This document shows, one piece after another, positions 43,231 through 56,119 of a stretch of 64,000 nt of DNA. Source of the stretch: Hydractinia symbiolongicarpus (lineage: Eukaryota; Cnidaria; Hydrozoa; Anthoathecata; Hydractiniidae). The stretch covers positions 10,664,001 to 10,728,000 of the forward strand of contig NC_079887.1 in NCBI RefSeq assembly GCF_029227915.1. Reading direction: 5' to 3'. A program made the translations under genes and the position numbers. Below the pieces are notes generated by a model. The model was not told where the DNA came from. It made no database searches and saw only the letters and a program-made list of their open reading frames with translations. Within the stretch, counting starts at the first letter, position 1, and every line of letters starts with the position of its first letter.

Positions 43231-46200
43231 GAAGACTTGAAATTAGTTGCAGTAAAACTAGAAGCTAACCTGCGATGATATGCAACATACAACGACAAAG
43301 ATTTCAGTGCACTGGTCGCTTGCAGGGCAGATCCATTACAAAACAAGATGGATAGTCACGTGATCTGACAACGACAGTAAAAAATTCAACAACGACGATG
43401 CGCTAGAAACGTGATCAAACGCTTGTTTTCTAAAGTTTCCACTAGTTAGCTAACAATAATTTCAGTAATGTACAATTCAAAACAATCAAATAGTTAGCTA
43501 AACACCAGAAAGAAATATACTAGCCGACTAATTAGCACAATGGTTAGTAAGGCAATGTCATCCTTCATTTCTTTTACAGAACGTTCATAGGTTGCTCACT
43601 TTTCAAAGAAATTAAAGAAGATAAATAAACTATATGCGTACTACTTAACTGGAAACTTATCTCGAAACTAAGCTCGTATTTATGTTACTATGTATATTCT
43701 AATAGTGTATTTTACAGAACAAAAATGGATACAATAGGCATATTTTTTTAAATGGTCACATTGTTTCTTACGCGCTTTTCCTTCTTGCGTGCAAAACCGT
43801 TTTTAACTTTAAATTTTGTGTACGATTTTTTAAAAAACGCAAAACTTTGACTGAGGTGCACAGTTGCTTAGATTTCTTTTTTTTAGCCTCAACTATTGCT
43901 TATGTGTTACTTGTTGACTATCTATCTATACAAAGCAAATTTTAATTTTTTTGGTGGAGTGTGTCAACTAAAATCAAACTTTGGTTTTCATCACGTCTTT
44001 TGATTTTAGTGTATCTAACTTACCAGTTGCTTTCATTTCGAAGGGGCTTGAGTCTTAATAAAACAAAACAAAAAAATTATGCGCAATATTACTCGTATTT
44101 TCTTCCAACTTTTATGACAACAGTTGGTCTCGGTTGTACTCGGATTTGTGTATTCACTTTTTAGCACTTTGAAGTTAAGTAAAATTTCATGGTTTTTATA
44201 AAGACGATTTGCTTCGTGTTTGCAAATTTTAGCGTGCAAATAATATGGGAATAAAAATTTTATTTTGGCGTGCAAAATATTGTGTTGAAAAAAATGACTT
44301 CGTTTTTGCAGCTGCATGTAGTTACGTGTTGTGGGTTATTACGTTAACAAAATTGTGAGACATCACCCGCGTTTTAAGCACTAAACGTTTTTCTGCGTTT
44401 CTATAAATCGAATTATTGGGTACTTATGAGTAACATAACTTATGAGTGGAAGTGTTTTAATAGCGCGTCTTGGCTCTAGGAAAAAAGGAAAATGATCAGT
44501 GTTAGCGATATATATATTGCTAAACTTAATAGATGTATTTGTCTTAAAAGGGTGTAAAAAAAGAAACAAAAAACATACCACTTAAAGCTGTGAATCGCTC
44601 AGAAGAGCCCTTACAATATCGAGAACTTCAACACTGAGAACATAGGGATCAACCATCAGAAAAAGAAAGTCAAAATAACATCCGAATTCTAAAGTCACAA
44701 ATATGTGAATGTGAGTGAGTGCAAAAACTACCATTGCTGTTTGACTTGGAAAAATGAATGGGGTAAGACACACCCTACAATAAGTCAAAAATTATTTTGA
44801 AGGTTAGCCTTGTTAATGTCACTTTTACAGATATTACACTCAATAACTGGAGACACAGAATATATGCTAGCAAGATCACCAATTTTGGATAAGCCAGCCA
44901 GAATTTCATCGTAAAATTCAAAGCTAGCTAGCATACATAACTCATTTAACACAAAGAATAATAAAAAACGATTAGAACAGACAGTGTCAAACAAACCACG
45001 AAGCACTACTCCTTTGCAAGCTAAAAATTTCCTCATAACTAATCTCATTGTCATGTTATTCGATATTGTGATATGTATATTTCGCAGAAGGAAAATGGAT
45101 GTGGAAATAGGCATAGTTTTTCGCCTGAAACCTTCTGAAAAGACGCAAGACATGTTTACACATAAAACTTATACACATTAATTTTAAGATTAGGCTTCAA
45201 ACGTAGATTTTAAGGTAGCATCCTTAAGCCAGCCAACTAGCTAGTCTTATTTATAGCAGTCCTTTCAAGCTTTCTATTCAGTTTTGTATAAGGGTTTTTT
45301 ATCCAAGTCAACATTATTGTGTCATCTTCAACAATCTGACCATTAATCAGCTGTAACTCGACTTATGGCTATTTAGCTGCTACCTACCTATGGCTAAAAA
45401 AGAGAAAGTATCTAAGGGTAGTGCATGCAACATAATTTCCAAGTAATCTTTCTTATGCTAAAGACAGTAATATAAACTTTAACAAAAGTCTAAAGTTTAT
45501 TGATTCAATGAAATAACAATCACAATTAGTCGCAATTAATTTTGTAACGACAGGCTGAAGGATGTTTTTTACTTAAACTGACACAATTTTCCAAATTCCA
45601 CGAAAGTTTGCTGTCAATTTTTTAGTTGGATGGGGTTAAGGAAGGATTGTAGTTTGTGTTTTTTATTCAAACTAAAGTCACCACAAAGATTTTTAAAAGT
45701 GTATTAACCTCAATGGAGCGCACTGATGTAAGCAGTCTGCAATAAGATCCTCAACTTACGATTAAGGTTTAAAGTTTTGGGGGAACTTTATTTGCAAAAT
45801 AACAAACATTGACCCACTGTTTTTTATATGGTAACACCAGTACTTTGTGTTTTTATTTCAGTTAAAGTTATAATGCAGTGCGCACTTCACTGGATTCGTA
45901 ACATGCCGTCACGCCTAAAAGCCCAGCCCGGCTGTGCAATGTGATCTGTCTGTATTTAAGCGTTCTGCCAAATATTCAACATTTAGTCACCGATGTAACA
46001 AAGAGATTTCTCCAGGTAGTATCAGATTATTTGTAGTAAGAGCAGAAGAAAAGAAACTTTTTAGATTTATCACTTCTCTACTGCCATTTATAATTCTATT
46101 TCTAAATCTAAAGAGCCATAATGACAAGAGAAATGTCAATATAATTACATTAACTCGTTGTAATATTAATGCACATTACCACTTAATGAAAAATAAACGA

Positions 46201-47185
46201 TCAATGACGCTGCTTACGTGCGTTAGATGAAAATTGATAGTGGAAAGAGAAAACAACAACAACACAAACGACAAAGAAAACAAAGAAAACAGAATCATAT
46301 AAAAATTGAGATACTATATAACATAGCGTCTTAATATACGTAGCGTCTTACTATATAACATAGCGTCTTAGAATGACCAACTTTTGTCTAGTGTCACCGC
46401 CTCATTAACCTGTTGAGTTACTAACACCATGTGGAATTATCTGCAATGAAGTACAAAAGCATTCTTGTTAGGAATAAAATGTGGTATCTTCCTATTTCTA
46501 AAAGAAACCTATTCCACATTAAACAGTGAGACGTCACTAGTTTTTTTTTAAATCGGAAAAGTAGTAGTACTTAATTTCTATTTATACTTTATTTTTGTAT
46601 TTAAATTTCTTTAAAATTGTAGTAGCTACTATTTCGAATTTGAAATGGAAAAGTAACTAGAATGATATAATTTGTGACCACTATAGAAGAACTGGAATTT
46701 TTTTTATGCCCATGATGGGTGTAATTTTGTCCTCCACTTCTCCCATCACACATCAAAAACGACATGTGACAGGCCTGTTACAAGACAGAAAACATTAAAC
46801 TAAAAATCTGGAGAATTTTTTAATACTGGTGGCGGCCCATAACTACGACTTTAGCCATTCTTTAAGACCTCTTTCCTCCCCCAACCCCATAGTAAAAATA
46901 TCAAGAGAAACGAGTTGATGTAAATGCTGCAGATATAGGGTTCATTATTCTTAGCTTTTTAATTCAAAACTTAGCAGAAAAGAGGGAACTTTCAAAAGGA
47001 TTATTTATTAATTAACGAATTAATGTGTTTATAAATGCAGTGTTTGAAAACAATACCTAAATTTACAACAGTACGTTTGCAGCAATAAAAACAACGAGAA
47101 ACGTATTAACCTTTTGAACTTAGAAAATTAAATTTCTTTTTTCACACGTGTGGTTGTATTGAACATCGTTGTGGTGTTTTAACTA
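43231..47185. other. Long stretch without a supported gene
   Basis: AT-rich. Frames at 44785-45153 (-) and 45934-46230 (+) are the longest; neither has a recognised motif or convincing splice partners. A tRNA-like box A is at 43533. A short ATAGCGTCTTA motif repeats three times at 46310-46372. Confidence 0.35.
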
Positions 47186-47305
47186 CTAGTCGTTGACCCG
47201 TGGAAAAATCAACGGGTTCGTCCGTCGCAGCTAAGCTACCATTTTGCGTGACAGACAGACGGACGGGCGGACAGACGTATACGGGCATTATAATATAGAT
47301 GCAAG
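47185..47305 (+). repeat. GCCCGTGG hairpin repeat, best-preserved copy
   Basis: Contains CCCGTGGAAAAATCAACGGG, a near-perfect stem, then a GACAGACGGACGG run and ATTATAATATAGAT at the end. Related segments are at 4595-4700 (-), 14683-14830, 16849-16920, 32229-32280, 37897-38045 and 40130-40200. Confidence 0.6.
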
Positions 47306-47837
47306 AATAATTTATCTACAAAGTGGTTTACTTACAAAATTCTTTTAAAGCTGGTATTATTTACAGAAAAATGTATCGAGGATTAAATTACAAACCTAAA
47401 AAAAATCAAAAGGCCGTCTTTTTATCCACGCTCCGCACGGCTACAGATCTGCGGACGCATTTCGAATAATATTAGAAAATTAGCTATACACGATATAATT
47501 TTGTAACTGTATTTTGCCTGCGTCAAAATCGAGGTGTGCTACAGAACGCACGAAATGGTAAAGGTGCACGAAATATTGACGCGACGCGACATTTGTTACG
47601 ACGAGTAGAAGTTTCCAATAAATTTCTACGCGGGCTAAAGAGTGATGTGCCCAGAAATTTTGTTGTGTCGCGAGACAAATGCGCATTTGGTAAAATTGCT
47701 ATCTAAAAATACAAAACGATCTTATTGACTGCATACTGAAATGGTAATTCAGATTTGTTGCACTTTTTTATATTAACAAAGTTTTTGTAGAAGCAACATT
47801 TTTAAATTACAGTTAGTTACAATTCCTGACTAGCTAG

Positions 47838-48134
47838 CTAAAAATGTAATCGTTGCCATGGAGATCTATTAAATCTTTGCCTTTTTGCAATGTCTACCAG
47901 GTTTAGTCCCTTCTTTTTATCCAATCGGTTTAGATTCGTTCGAATGATGTTGGTACTGTCTTCTTTCTTGCTTAGCTGTATGCGGGATATCAGGGAAATA
48001 GATCGTTGATTGGCGCGAGAAAATCCCTGAAAAAGTTTCTGGAGGTCGGAGAATGTAAATCTGTTACCATGTTGAGCCACAATTGGTACAATAGATGCCA
48101 TTAGCAACAAGACAGTCAACTTAAGCACTGTCAT
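47838..48134 (-). CDS. Small secreted protein, 98 residues, unknown family
   Basis: ATG at 48134 follows a strong acceptor (TTTTTTCCAG) by four bases. Upstream, GTAAGT at 48197 gives a 58-base intron, so the 5' UTR is split. The first 20 residues are a classic signal peptide (MTVLKLTVLLLMASIVPIVA), cleaved before QHGNRF. The mature part is basic and cysteine-free, with several Lys/Arg pairs (KK, KR, KKK), and ends SPWQRLHF. Dibasic sites would allow processing to peptides, but there is no C-terminal Gly for amidation and no repeated peptide. A secreted peptide precursor is one reading; I do not recognise a family. Confidence 0.5.
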   Translation of the reverse strand: MTVLKLTVLLLMASIVPIVAQHGNRFTFSDLQKLFQGFSRANQRSISLISRIQLSKKEDSTNIIRTNLNRLDKKKGLNLVDIAKRQRFNRSPWQRLHF

Positions 48135-48234
48135 TTTTGCTGGAAAAAACAGGCATATTTTCTTAATTAAAATGCTTGATTTGTTAAGGTAACTTACTTT
48201 TATAATTAAAAAGTGATGTGTTTTTGTCAAGAGT

Positions 48235-51200
48235 CATTGTAAAATCAAAATGCCAAAAAAATCATTTTAATATATTATCTTTTTGTGTAAAGGCGAATCA
48301 CACGTAAGAATATTTAAAAAGAATTATTTCACTTTTTTGTTGTTGTTGATATTCTCGTATTATTCTTCCGTGTATGTAGTTAAAGGATTCAAGAAAAAAT
48401 AAAAATAATGCATATATCTATCGTTTGAATATCATATCAATATAAAATAATTTAAACCAGGTTGAATTAATCACTCAATAAGCATTTTAACCAATGGTTT
48501 CATGTAATTTCGTTTTGCTTTTTGTGCGAAGTGTGTCCAAAGATTGAGCATATCCAGCTACTTATTCTTTAAACATGTTAATTGACATGTTACCAGGAAG
48601 AATAATATTATAATACTATTAATAATCTGTCAATATTCTTACTTTTCACTCCATGAATATTCTAACGTGTAATTCCTTTTTTAAAAAAATAACATATACA
48701 TGATCTCCTCTTCGTTATCGAATCATTTAGAAACTGCATTTTAAACAGAAAGATCTAAAACAACATCAGTGTGTAGCTATTTATTTCCACTTGCACTATC
48801 AATATGCGCTGTAGAAAAATGTACAAAACACAAATAGCTGAATGATACAAAACTCAATACCTACATAAGCGTCTTTGTATCACAAGTTCCTTCTACATTT
48901 TAATATTCGAAAGCGATATTTGAGTGATCATTGAAACGTTTAATTGACGACACAAGATGAATCGTTTATTAATTGCCATCAATCAATGTCCAATCTTATC
49001 AATCAACAGCTTTATTTCAATTTATACCTAAAATTATTGGTCAACGATGACGATTGGTAAAGCGTTGGTTATACTTTTAATATTATTTATATTGTGGGAA
49101 GGGACCCCTGTGACATCTTTTTTAACATCCCTATCAAATAATGTGCTATTTAGTTAAAGAGGCGTTTATATACTGCCCTGATGATTTATTAAAGGAAAAA
49201 ATAAATAATTTTCAAAACTAACGAGCATCATCTCCACAGAAATACATTACATATTGTGATAACCAGTATTCAAGTGACCATTGAGATAATATTATAGAAC
49301 TTTTCCTGTTCAAATAAAGATAGATAGATGAGATATGGGACCAAAAAATGTGATAGGCTAGTGTTTAACAGATAAATATAAAACTACGTGTCTATTATAA
49401 CAATCGCCATTAGTCTAGATTGCTTGCCAGGTGTACTTACTATCGTTATTTTAGTATATTTGCAACAATGTTACAAGCAACATGAACACATGGTGGGAAA
49501 GAAATACATGTAATTAATTGGTAACCGAACAATTACGTGATAAGACTAATTACAAGGCTTATAAGTACTCATTAGGAGACATCCAACGATGTTCAATACA
49601 ACCAAGCCCTGCCTCCCTGATATTCCTAAATAAACTTCTGAAAAAGGTTTTTTGTGTATTGACGGGTCCTTGCACATGTCATCAATTTACAATATTTTTA
49701 TATAGCATTTGTAGATAGCACTGATGATGATAATATATCGAAAAGCTTTTTGCTGATTTTCAAACTTGAGAGGAATGATAGAGTAGTACACAGTTCAGGT
49801 CAAGTTACAGAAACAGAAATTATTTCTTTCTTATAAAATTATTTCTATGTCAGGAAATTATTTCCAGATGTAGAAAAAATGACTTCTAAAAGTTGTTTTA
49901 AATGAATGCTATATATCAGAAGATTTTAAGTAAAGATAGGTTAGAAAGATTATTATTTTTCATAACAAAACAGTTCTGCCCTTTTACTATGTACCAGATA
50001 ATCGAGTGCTAAACCTACGGAAATTCTTGTACTAAGGATTGCACGAGAACAGCTCGTTAGAATTTAAGGCCTTGGCAATTTTTTTCATAATTTTTCGCTG
50101 ATGTCATTGATCGGGGTGAGAAGTTGTGAAAACGGTGAATCTAAATTGGAATTTCGGATCGGGAAATAAACTTCACATTTGAAGTGAGATCTTTTTACCG
50201 AAGCAGGGAAAGTTTCTATATCAGTAAAAAGAAAGTTTCAAATTGTTACGGTTAATAAAGTCGCAACATGCCGTATAATTAATTGATATGAGCCCGATTT
50301 TTGATGTGTAAAGCCACGTTCTTTTAAATCAAGAAGTGGGACGTACCAAGGACAAAAGAAACATAATTATAGTCAGTTTTAAGTGGTATTATAAAATGGT
50401 TGTGCAATGGACGTAATTTTTCTTAGCATTAGGAAACCAGAATAGTGAAGGTGAATGGAATTATATTGTGTCGCAAACAGATTTTTACGTCTAAAATACT
50501 GACCGTGCCTCTTATTGTTGCCATCGTTTTTCTTTGCTGACGTGAAATGTTTTCATATTTAATGTTTTGATTGAGACTGGTCTTGCTTATCCAAAGAAAC
50601 ATTATTTTTTGACCTGTTAATTAAGAAGATAAGGTTTATGTGCTCATTGGTTGATTTTAATTATAGGGGTATCCTCTGAGAAAGTGTCTTGTATTTATTG
50701 GTGGATTTTAATTTAGGGATTGGCTCTGTTACAGTCGTTTGCGTCTAAGCTTTTGTATGAGTGAAACTCATTAAAATACCCTCGAATAAAACTAAGTTCA
50801 CTAGGCTGTGAAGCAGAAGGTACATGGCTCACTGAAACAATATTTGTATATATTATCCATTAGTAGCCATCTGCATTACACATTGTTGCCTTTAGCAAAA
50901 TAAATGAGAAGGTTCTTTTCGTTTTTCTGAGAAAACGCACGGAGGACAAGAAACGAGGTTGGCACATATCCATATCCTGACCATCTTTTTTCTTCCTAAG
51001 CTTTTCTGTTCTTATTTTTTCCCTTCCGGTAATTGAAAGATCAGGAAGCAACATTAAGGGGAGAGGAGGACAAAGCACAATTGTTGGCATTTTTAGCTGA
51101 CTTTATTTTAGCTGCTTTTGGTTCAAAATTATTAGTCATATTTTTTTACGCTCATCTATATTTTTTTCTATCGAAATTTCTGGAATCTCAATAATTCTGA

Positions 51201-51300
51201 TGTTATATAAATCGCGTAGCAAACGTGCTGCACCTCAAAAAATAAAAATATGAGCGCAATGATGATGTTGAAATAAAAAAAATAACGCGTGATAAATATC
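48235..51300. other. Long stretch without a supported gene
   Basis: AT-rich. Open frames (49518, 50860) have no motif or splice support. No transposon ends recognised. Confidence 0.35.
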
Positions 51301-51383
51301 TGAGGCAACTTGGTGTCACTGTGAATTTCTATGCATACTCAGAGGCATTCCATTATAAGACTGCCTGTTTTCTTTAATCAGCA

Positions 51384-52400
51384 GAATGTATTTTTAGGGG
51401 AGGCGATGAAGCTGTTCTTGCTGGCAGGTTTGAGGATTCTGAGAGAATAATAACGGCGTGGTTTCAATTAAATCAGTATGCTTGACAATTAATGTACACA
51501 GAAATACTTCACCACTTTTTGAGAAAGGATAACAAAAGGGTCGACAGTTAGACAACGCAGTGCTAAGAAGATAGTAAGTAGAATGTATAATACCAGCTTC
51601 CGCAAAAGTAACAGTTATTTTTTGCGTGTACTTTTATTGCATGACCCTGGTACTACTTTTTTTTTGGCGAAAATTGCTTGTATAGCTTCTAAAGGAAGCC
51701 TGCGTAGCACGAGGATTGTTAGCTGATGACACTCCTTGGATATGCCTAATGAAAAGGTTGGTGAAACATGCTTCACTATCTAAAATAAGAAAAGCTTTTC
51801 TTTTATTTTAATTCACGGTAAACCAAATAACCCAGCTGAAACCTTCTGTGCTAAAATAATAGAGGATTACTTACGTCACCACACTGAAATACAAGCAGAA
51901 CAAATGATGCTAAGTAAAGTTTAAGGTGTTATTTAGAAATTTGGTAAAAGATTTATTGAGGAAATGTTGAAAAAATTAGGAATTGAGTTTAAGTATCAGG
52001 TCTTTGTTAAATGCTTAGCAATTTTTTTTAGCCGACTTTAATAATAACAACAATATTGCTAATATTTTCTTCCTTGATGGTTCACGTGGCACAGCGTTTA
52101 CATATGAAGACAAAATTAAGGATGTCATCACAAGAAGTTTGTATGTTGCTACTGGTGACTGGACAGGTATTGCATTGTTGCAGAATGATACCACAGTCCC
52201 TATTTTAGGTGGCTTCACATGTAATGGCATAACCAATAGTGATCATGCAACATTTCTCAGAGGGCAAGACAATGCTATATACAATGAAGCCAGAAGAATT
52301 TCCAGAATGTTTAGAGCTAAATCTAACAGTAAAATGTTCTTTATTCTTATAGGAGGAGATTTCATTTATGTTGTCAAAAGAAACCTGCACACTTTGTAAA
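51384..52400 (+). pseudogene. Helitron fragment A: middle region and helicase start
   Basis: Pieces in several frames match the Helitron Rep-helicase protein: CIFRGGDEAVLAGRF with TAWFQLN (about 51384-51470), YFLRVLLLHDPGT (near 51630), NPAETFCAKIIEDYLRHH (near 51835), then a longer open piece from about 52035: FFLDGSRGTAFTYED, where the Walker A motif should be, and NEARR. Walker A has lost its GK (RGTAFT instead of GGTGKT). Stops and frameshifts separate the pieces, so it is dead. Confidence 0.6.
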
Positions 52401-53264
52401 AATTTGTTTATGAATCTAAGCACTCTGGCCCTTGATTCCTGGAAAGTCTAAAGTCTAAAGTTCATCAATTCAAATAGAAAACAGTCTTGTTTAACATGTG
52501 ATTTATAAGTGCACTAGCATAGTCTTTTGGAAGGCATGTCTACTATTGCGTTTGCTTTTTCTTTGTATGTCATTTTACGTTACAAGACAGATGAGATAAA
52601 TTTCGTGTGATCTAAGAAGAATCAAGATCGAAGGAATTTGGAAAAAGTGATGTTTTTAAGCCTTTGGTACTACGTGTTCTAATGTAAACTAAACATACTT
52701 GCATTATTTAGGATCACATGGATTCGTGTTAAGTGAGTAATTTTTAATAAATTAATTTATTTGTATGAGTTAACATTTTGCATACTAATTTTAAGTTTTG
52801 TATATTTTTAGTAATGAATCCATATACGGGTAAAAAGTTACCTTGCGTTCTTAAAACCTCAATCCTGTGTTGGCAACACTTAATTTGAAACCCTTACATC
52901 TCTGTAAACCTTCATTAAAGGCGCAAGATCCTATATGCTATGCTGCCGTCATTAAAATTCCCACAAGAACTGAATCTATTTATTATTTATTCTTCTGCGT
53001 AGCAAAATTGAGGTTCATTTTAACGTTCGTTTTCCTTTAAAGCTTCCAAAAATGCATGTCTCAAATGTTAATCGGCAAATTAAACGTCACACCGTCAATA
53101 ACGTTATTTTAACGTCAAGAACCTAAGAGCTTTTCCTGGAAACACGGATATTGTTATCTAACCACGCGGAGGCAATTTGAAAAATATTTCTACGTTATCT
53201 GCCAATTAAGGTAAGAAATTATTTGTTACAAAGTAAGAAATTATCTCAACAGTATTGTGCCCAT

Positions 53265-55023
53265 TCTTATGTTAAAGTCGAGGATAGCAACTTAAATTAC
53301 ATTCGTACGAATCAAATAAACCTGCGTGTAGATAGTTATGAAAGCTTAGCTGACCCCTTGAATCCACGAGCTGAAGACTGAGGTCTTCAACCAGGACGTA
53401 TTGTTGTCCTTCCTTCAACTTTTTTAGGAAGTCCACGTGTCATGGCTCAGAACTATCAAGATAAGCTATGGCTGTCATTGGTAAATTTAAAAAATAAATT
53501 TTTTTTCTGACTTTCACCTGCAATCCAAAGTGGTGTGAGATTACAGAAAATTTGTTTGCTGGCCAACATGCACATGATCGACCTGATTTAGTTTCTCGAG
53601 TTTTTAAATTGAAACTAAATGAACTCCTAAAAGATGTTACTGAAAGGGGTGTTTTAGGTAAAACTGTATCACATGTTTATGTTATAGAATTTCAAAATAG
53701 AGGTTTACTTCATTGTCATTTGTTACTTCATTTAGATCCCAATAATAAACTCAGGGATTCAGATGATATAGACAGTGTCATTTTAGCTGAAATTTCTAAA
53801 AAACAGAAACAACCTGAGCTGTTTGAAATTGTTCGGTCGTGTATGATTCATGAACCATGTGTCCAACTGAATCCTAATACCAGATGGATGGTGTTTGCAC
53901 AAAAAGTACGGATGTCGTGATAATGGAATCCGTACCAACATCAATAACATTGATGTTGATAATCGCTGGGTTGTTTCCTACAACCCATGATTCTTCAAGA
54001 AATACAACGCACCTATAAACTTGGAGCCTTGCATGTCTGTTATATCTGAAAAATACCTCTATAAATATATTTATAAAGGTCATGATTGTGCCAACATTGA
54101 GATCAACGAACGCATTGATCACGATGAGGTGCAGACACTTTTGGATTCTCCGTATGTCAGTGCACCAGAACCAGTATGGCAACTTTTTAAAGTTAAAATG
54201 CAACAGCTATCTCAAATTGTCTATATGTTGCCAGTGCACCTGCAAAATAACCATATTGTCTATTTTCAGCTAGGCCAGATTAAGGAAGCTGTGAATAGAG
54301 CTGCAAATCAAGCCACAAAATTAACAGCTTAGTCTGTGCTAACCGGAGTAATCGCAATGCTCGCCAATATTTATATCCAGACATTCCTCTTCATTTCGTT
54401 CTTAATAACGACAGTTTGGACACCCAGGCAAAACCTTAAAATTTTCTTCAAAATGTACAGTGTGAGTCCTTGCGCAGGTGAGCTATTATCGCATACGTGT
54501 TGTGTAACATCTTATGAAGATTTAAGAACTGTTGATGACAATGTTGCTATATCATTTCGTGAAACCTGTTTATTGCGTGGACTCCTGTAAGATGAAAGTG
54601 AATGGAACAATACTTTGAAGGAAGCTGTCAACTTTCAGATGCCTGGAAAATTGAGACAACTGTTTGCGGTAAGACTTATCCACGTGTGTACTTAGACCCT
54701 CTGATCCTTATACTTTGTTGACAAGGTACAAGGGCTCTATGTGTGAGGATTATCTTTACCAAGTAAATGAGAGTCAAGCTGAGTAAAGGGTGCTTCAAGA
54801 TATTCATTCTGTACTTAGACAATTTGGTAAATCTCTCACTGATTTTAATCTTCCAAATTTAAATGAAATACCTCCAGCTGAAAGAGCTTCTCAACTGAGA
54901 ACTCAACTTACTGAAGAACAGGAAACAATGGCTGATGCAGTTATAGAAGGTGTTGTAAATGTTGCTAACAATACGTCCCAAAAGAACAGTTTCTCTTATT
55001 TAGAAGGTGCTGGCCAGCGGTGA
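53265..55023 (+). pseudogene. Helitron fragment B: Rep domain to helicase start
   Basis: Reads NYIRTNQINLRVDSYESL, GSPRVMAQNYQDKLW, then from 53540 a long open piece with DRPDLVSRVFKLKLNELL and the HUH replication-initiator motif as NRGLLHCHLLLHL. It continues with EKYLYKYIYKGHD, VSAPEPVWQLFKVKMQQLS, TSYEDLRTV, TEEQETMADAV and SYLEGAGQR, where a stop falls at Walker A. HUH Rep plus helicase drives rolling-circle transposition. Breaks include TGA near 53380, TAA near 54330 and TGA near 55021. Terminal TC...CTRR ends were not located. Confidence 0.8.
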
Positions 55024-55029
55024 TACCTT

Positions 55030-56109
55030 TACTTATCATTTCTGAACTTTCAGATAGAGGTTTTCAAGTTGAAAGCGACATGAGAGTAGCGTGCACTGCC
55101 GATAGGGGACATGTTGCTATCCGGTGCACCCATGTCTTGCGAATTTGCAAGGCAGATCAGAAAACTATAATTAAGGTTCGTAGGGTCTAGAAAGTATAGG
55201 GCAAATCTTTATTTAAAAGAATTATCTGGAAAATTGATGAAATGTTAAAAGTAAAAGTATTAGCTAGTAAACTTATCAATAATTATTCTCTTAAAGTGAA
55301 TATTTTAAAAAAAGTACAAATAATAATGTCTTTTCATGTGTGAAAGTAAATAAATGTGTTTTGTTAAAAATGCTGCGAACTCTGATAATGCTGATAATAC
55401 TGCTCTTTTGTAGATAAATACAATTTGCATTTTTACAGTTATAGTATGCCTAAAGCCATTTTAAAAATGTTTATGAACACATTTACAGTATTCTCAGTTA
55501 AGAGTGAAGTGATCTTCACACTTCCTTTAAGCTCACTTAAATTCGAAGTGGTAGAAAGACATAGTATCTACTAATTTTAATTTTGCAAAGAAGTTGAATC
55601 CTTTTGTGTTTCTATATATTGTAGTTTTATTTGGTAAGAACACACTATTGTTATAAAACTAAATGTGCTGCTTACATGCTAATTATGAACTAAAAGCCAG
55701 GTCATGGACCCAGTCAGTGTGTTTTCAGAGTAGTTTTCTTATACACAACAGTATATCTACATAAAAAAATGACTGCACTAAAAATTTACATAGAACATTA
55801 ATTGTGAGAGACACTACTGTAGATTGAAGTAGGAAATCAAAACTATATTTTGGTGACATACTTTGTTGCTAAATCACATAAAGTACTGTTAGATTTTTAG
55901 AAAATGTACAATATTGAGGTTTTATGTTTTACAGATATCTAAACACTTTTTAAAATGGCAAACAATGTCAATGAAGAAAACCTACTTAAAAAAAATTGAA
56001 AAGTCAGGTATCTTTCACAAGCATTTTTATATTCTTTTTAATGAATTAAATATGTTTGTTAGTGTTATTCTTTTTAGAATATAACATCACGTAGCGCACA
56101 AACATTTAC
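55030..56109. other. Intergenic, nothing recognised
   Basis: A short Ala/Arg-containing frame at 55078-55190 may be a last scrap of fragment B. Otherwise featureless AT-rich DNA. Confidence 0.35.
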
Positions 56110-56119
56110 TATTCACAAC

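Noticed and set aside
43533..43592. tRNA-like segment with exact box A (TAGCACAATGG)
   Set aside because: The only box B candidate (ACGTTCATAGG) is weak and too far away, and no cloverleaf forms.
44582..45153. Minus-strand frames of 122 and 68 codons that might be spliced exons
   Set aside because: Joining them at the visible GT/AG sites puts the second in a frame that stops at once; no domain recognised.
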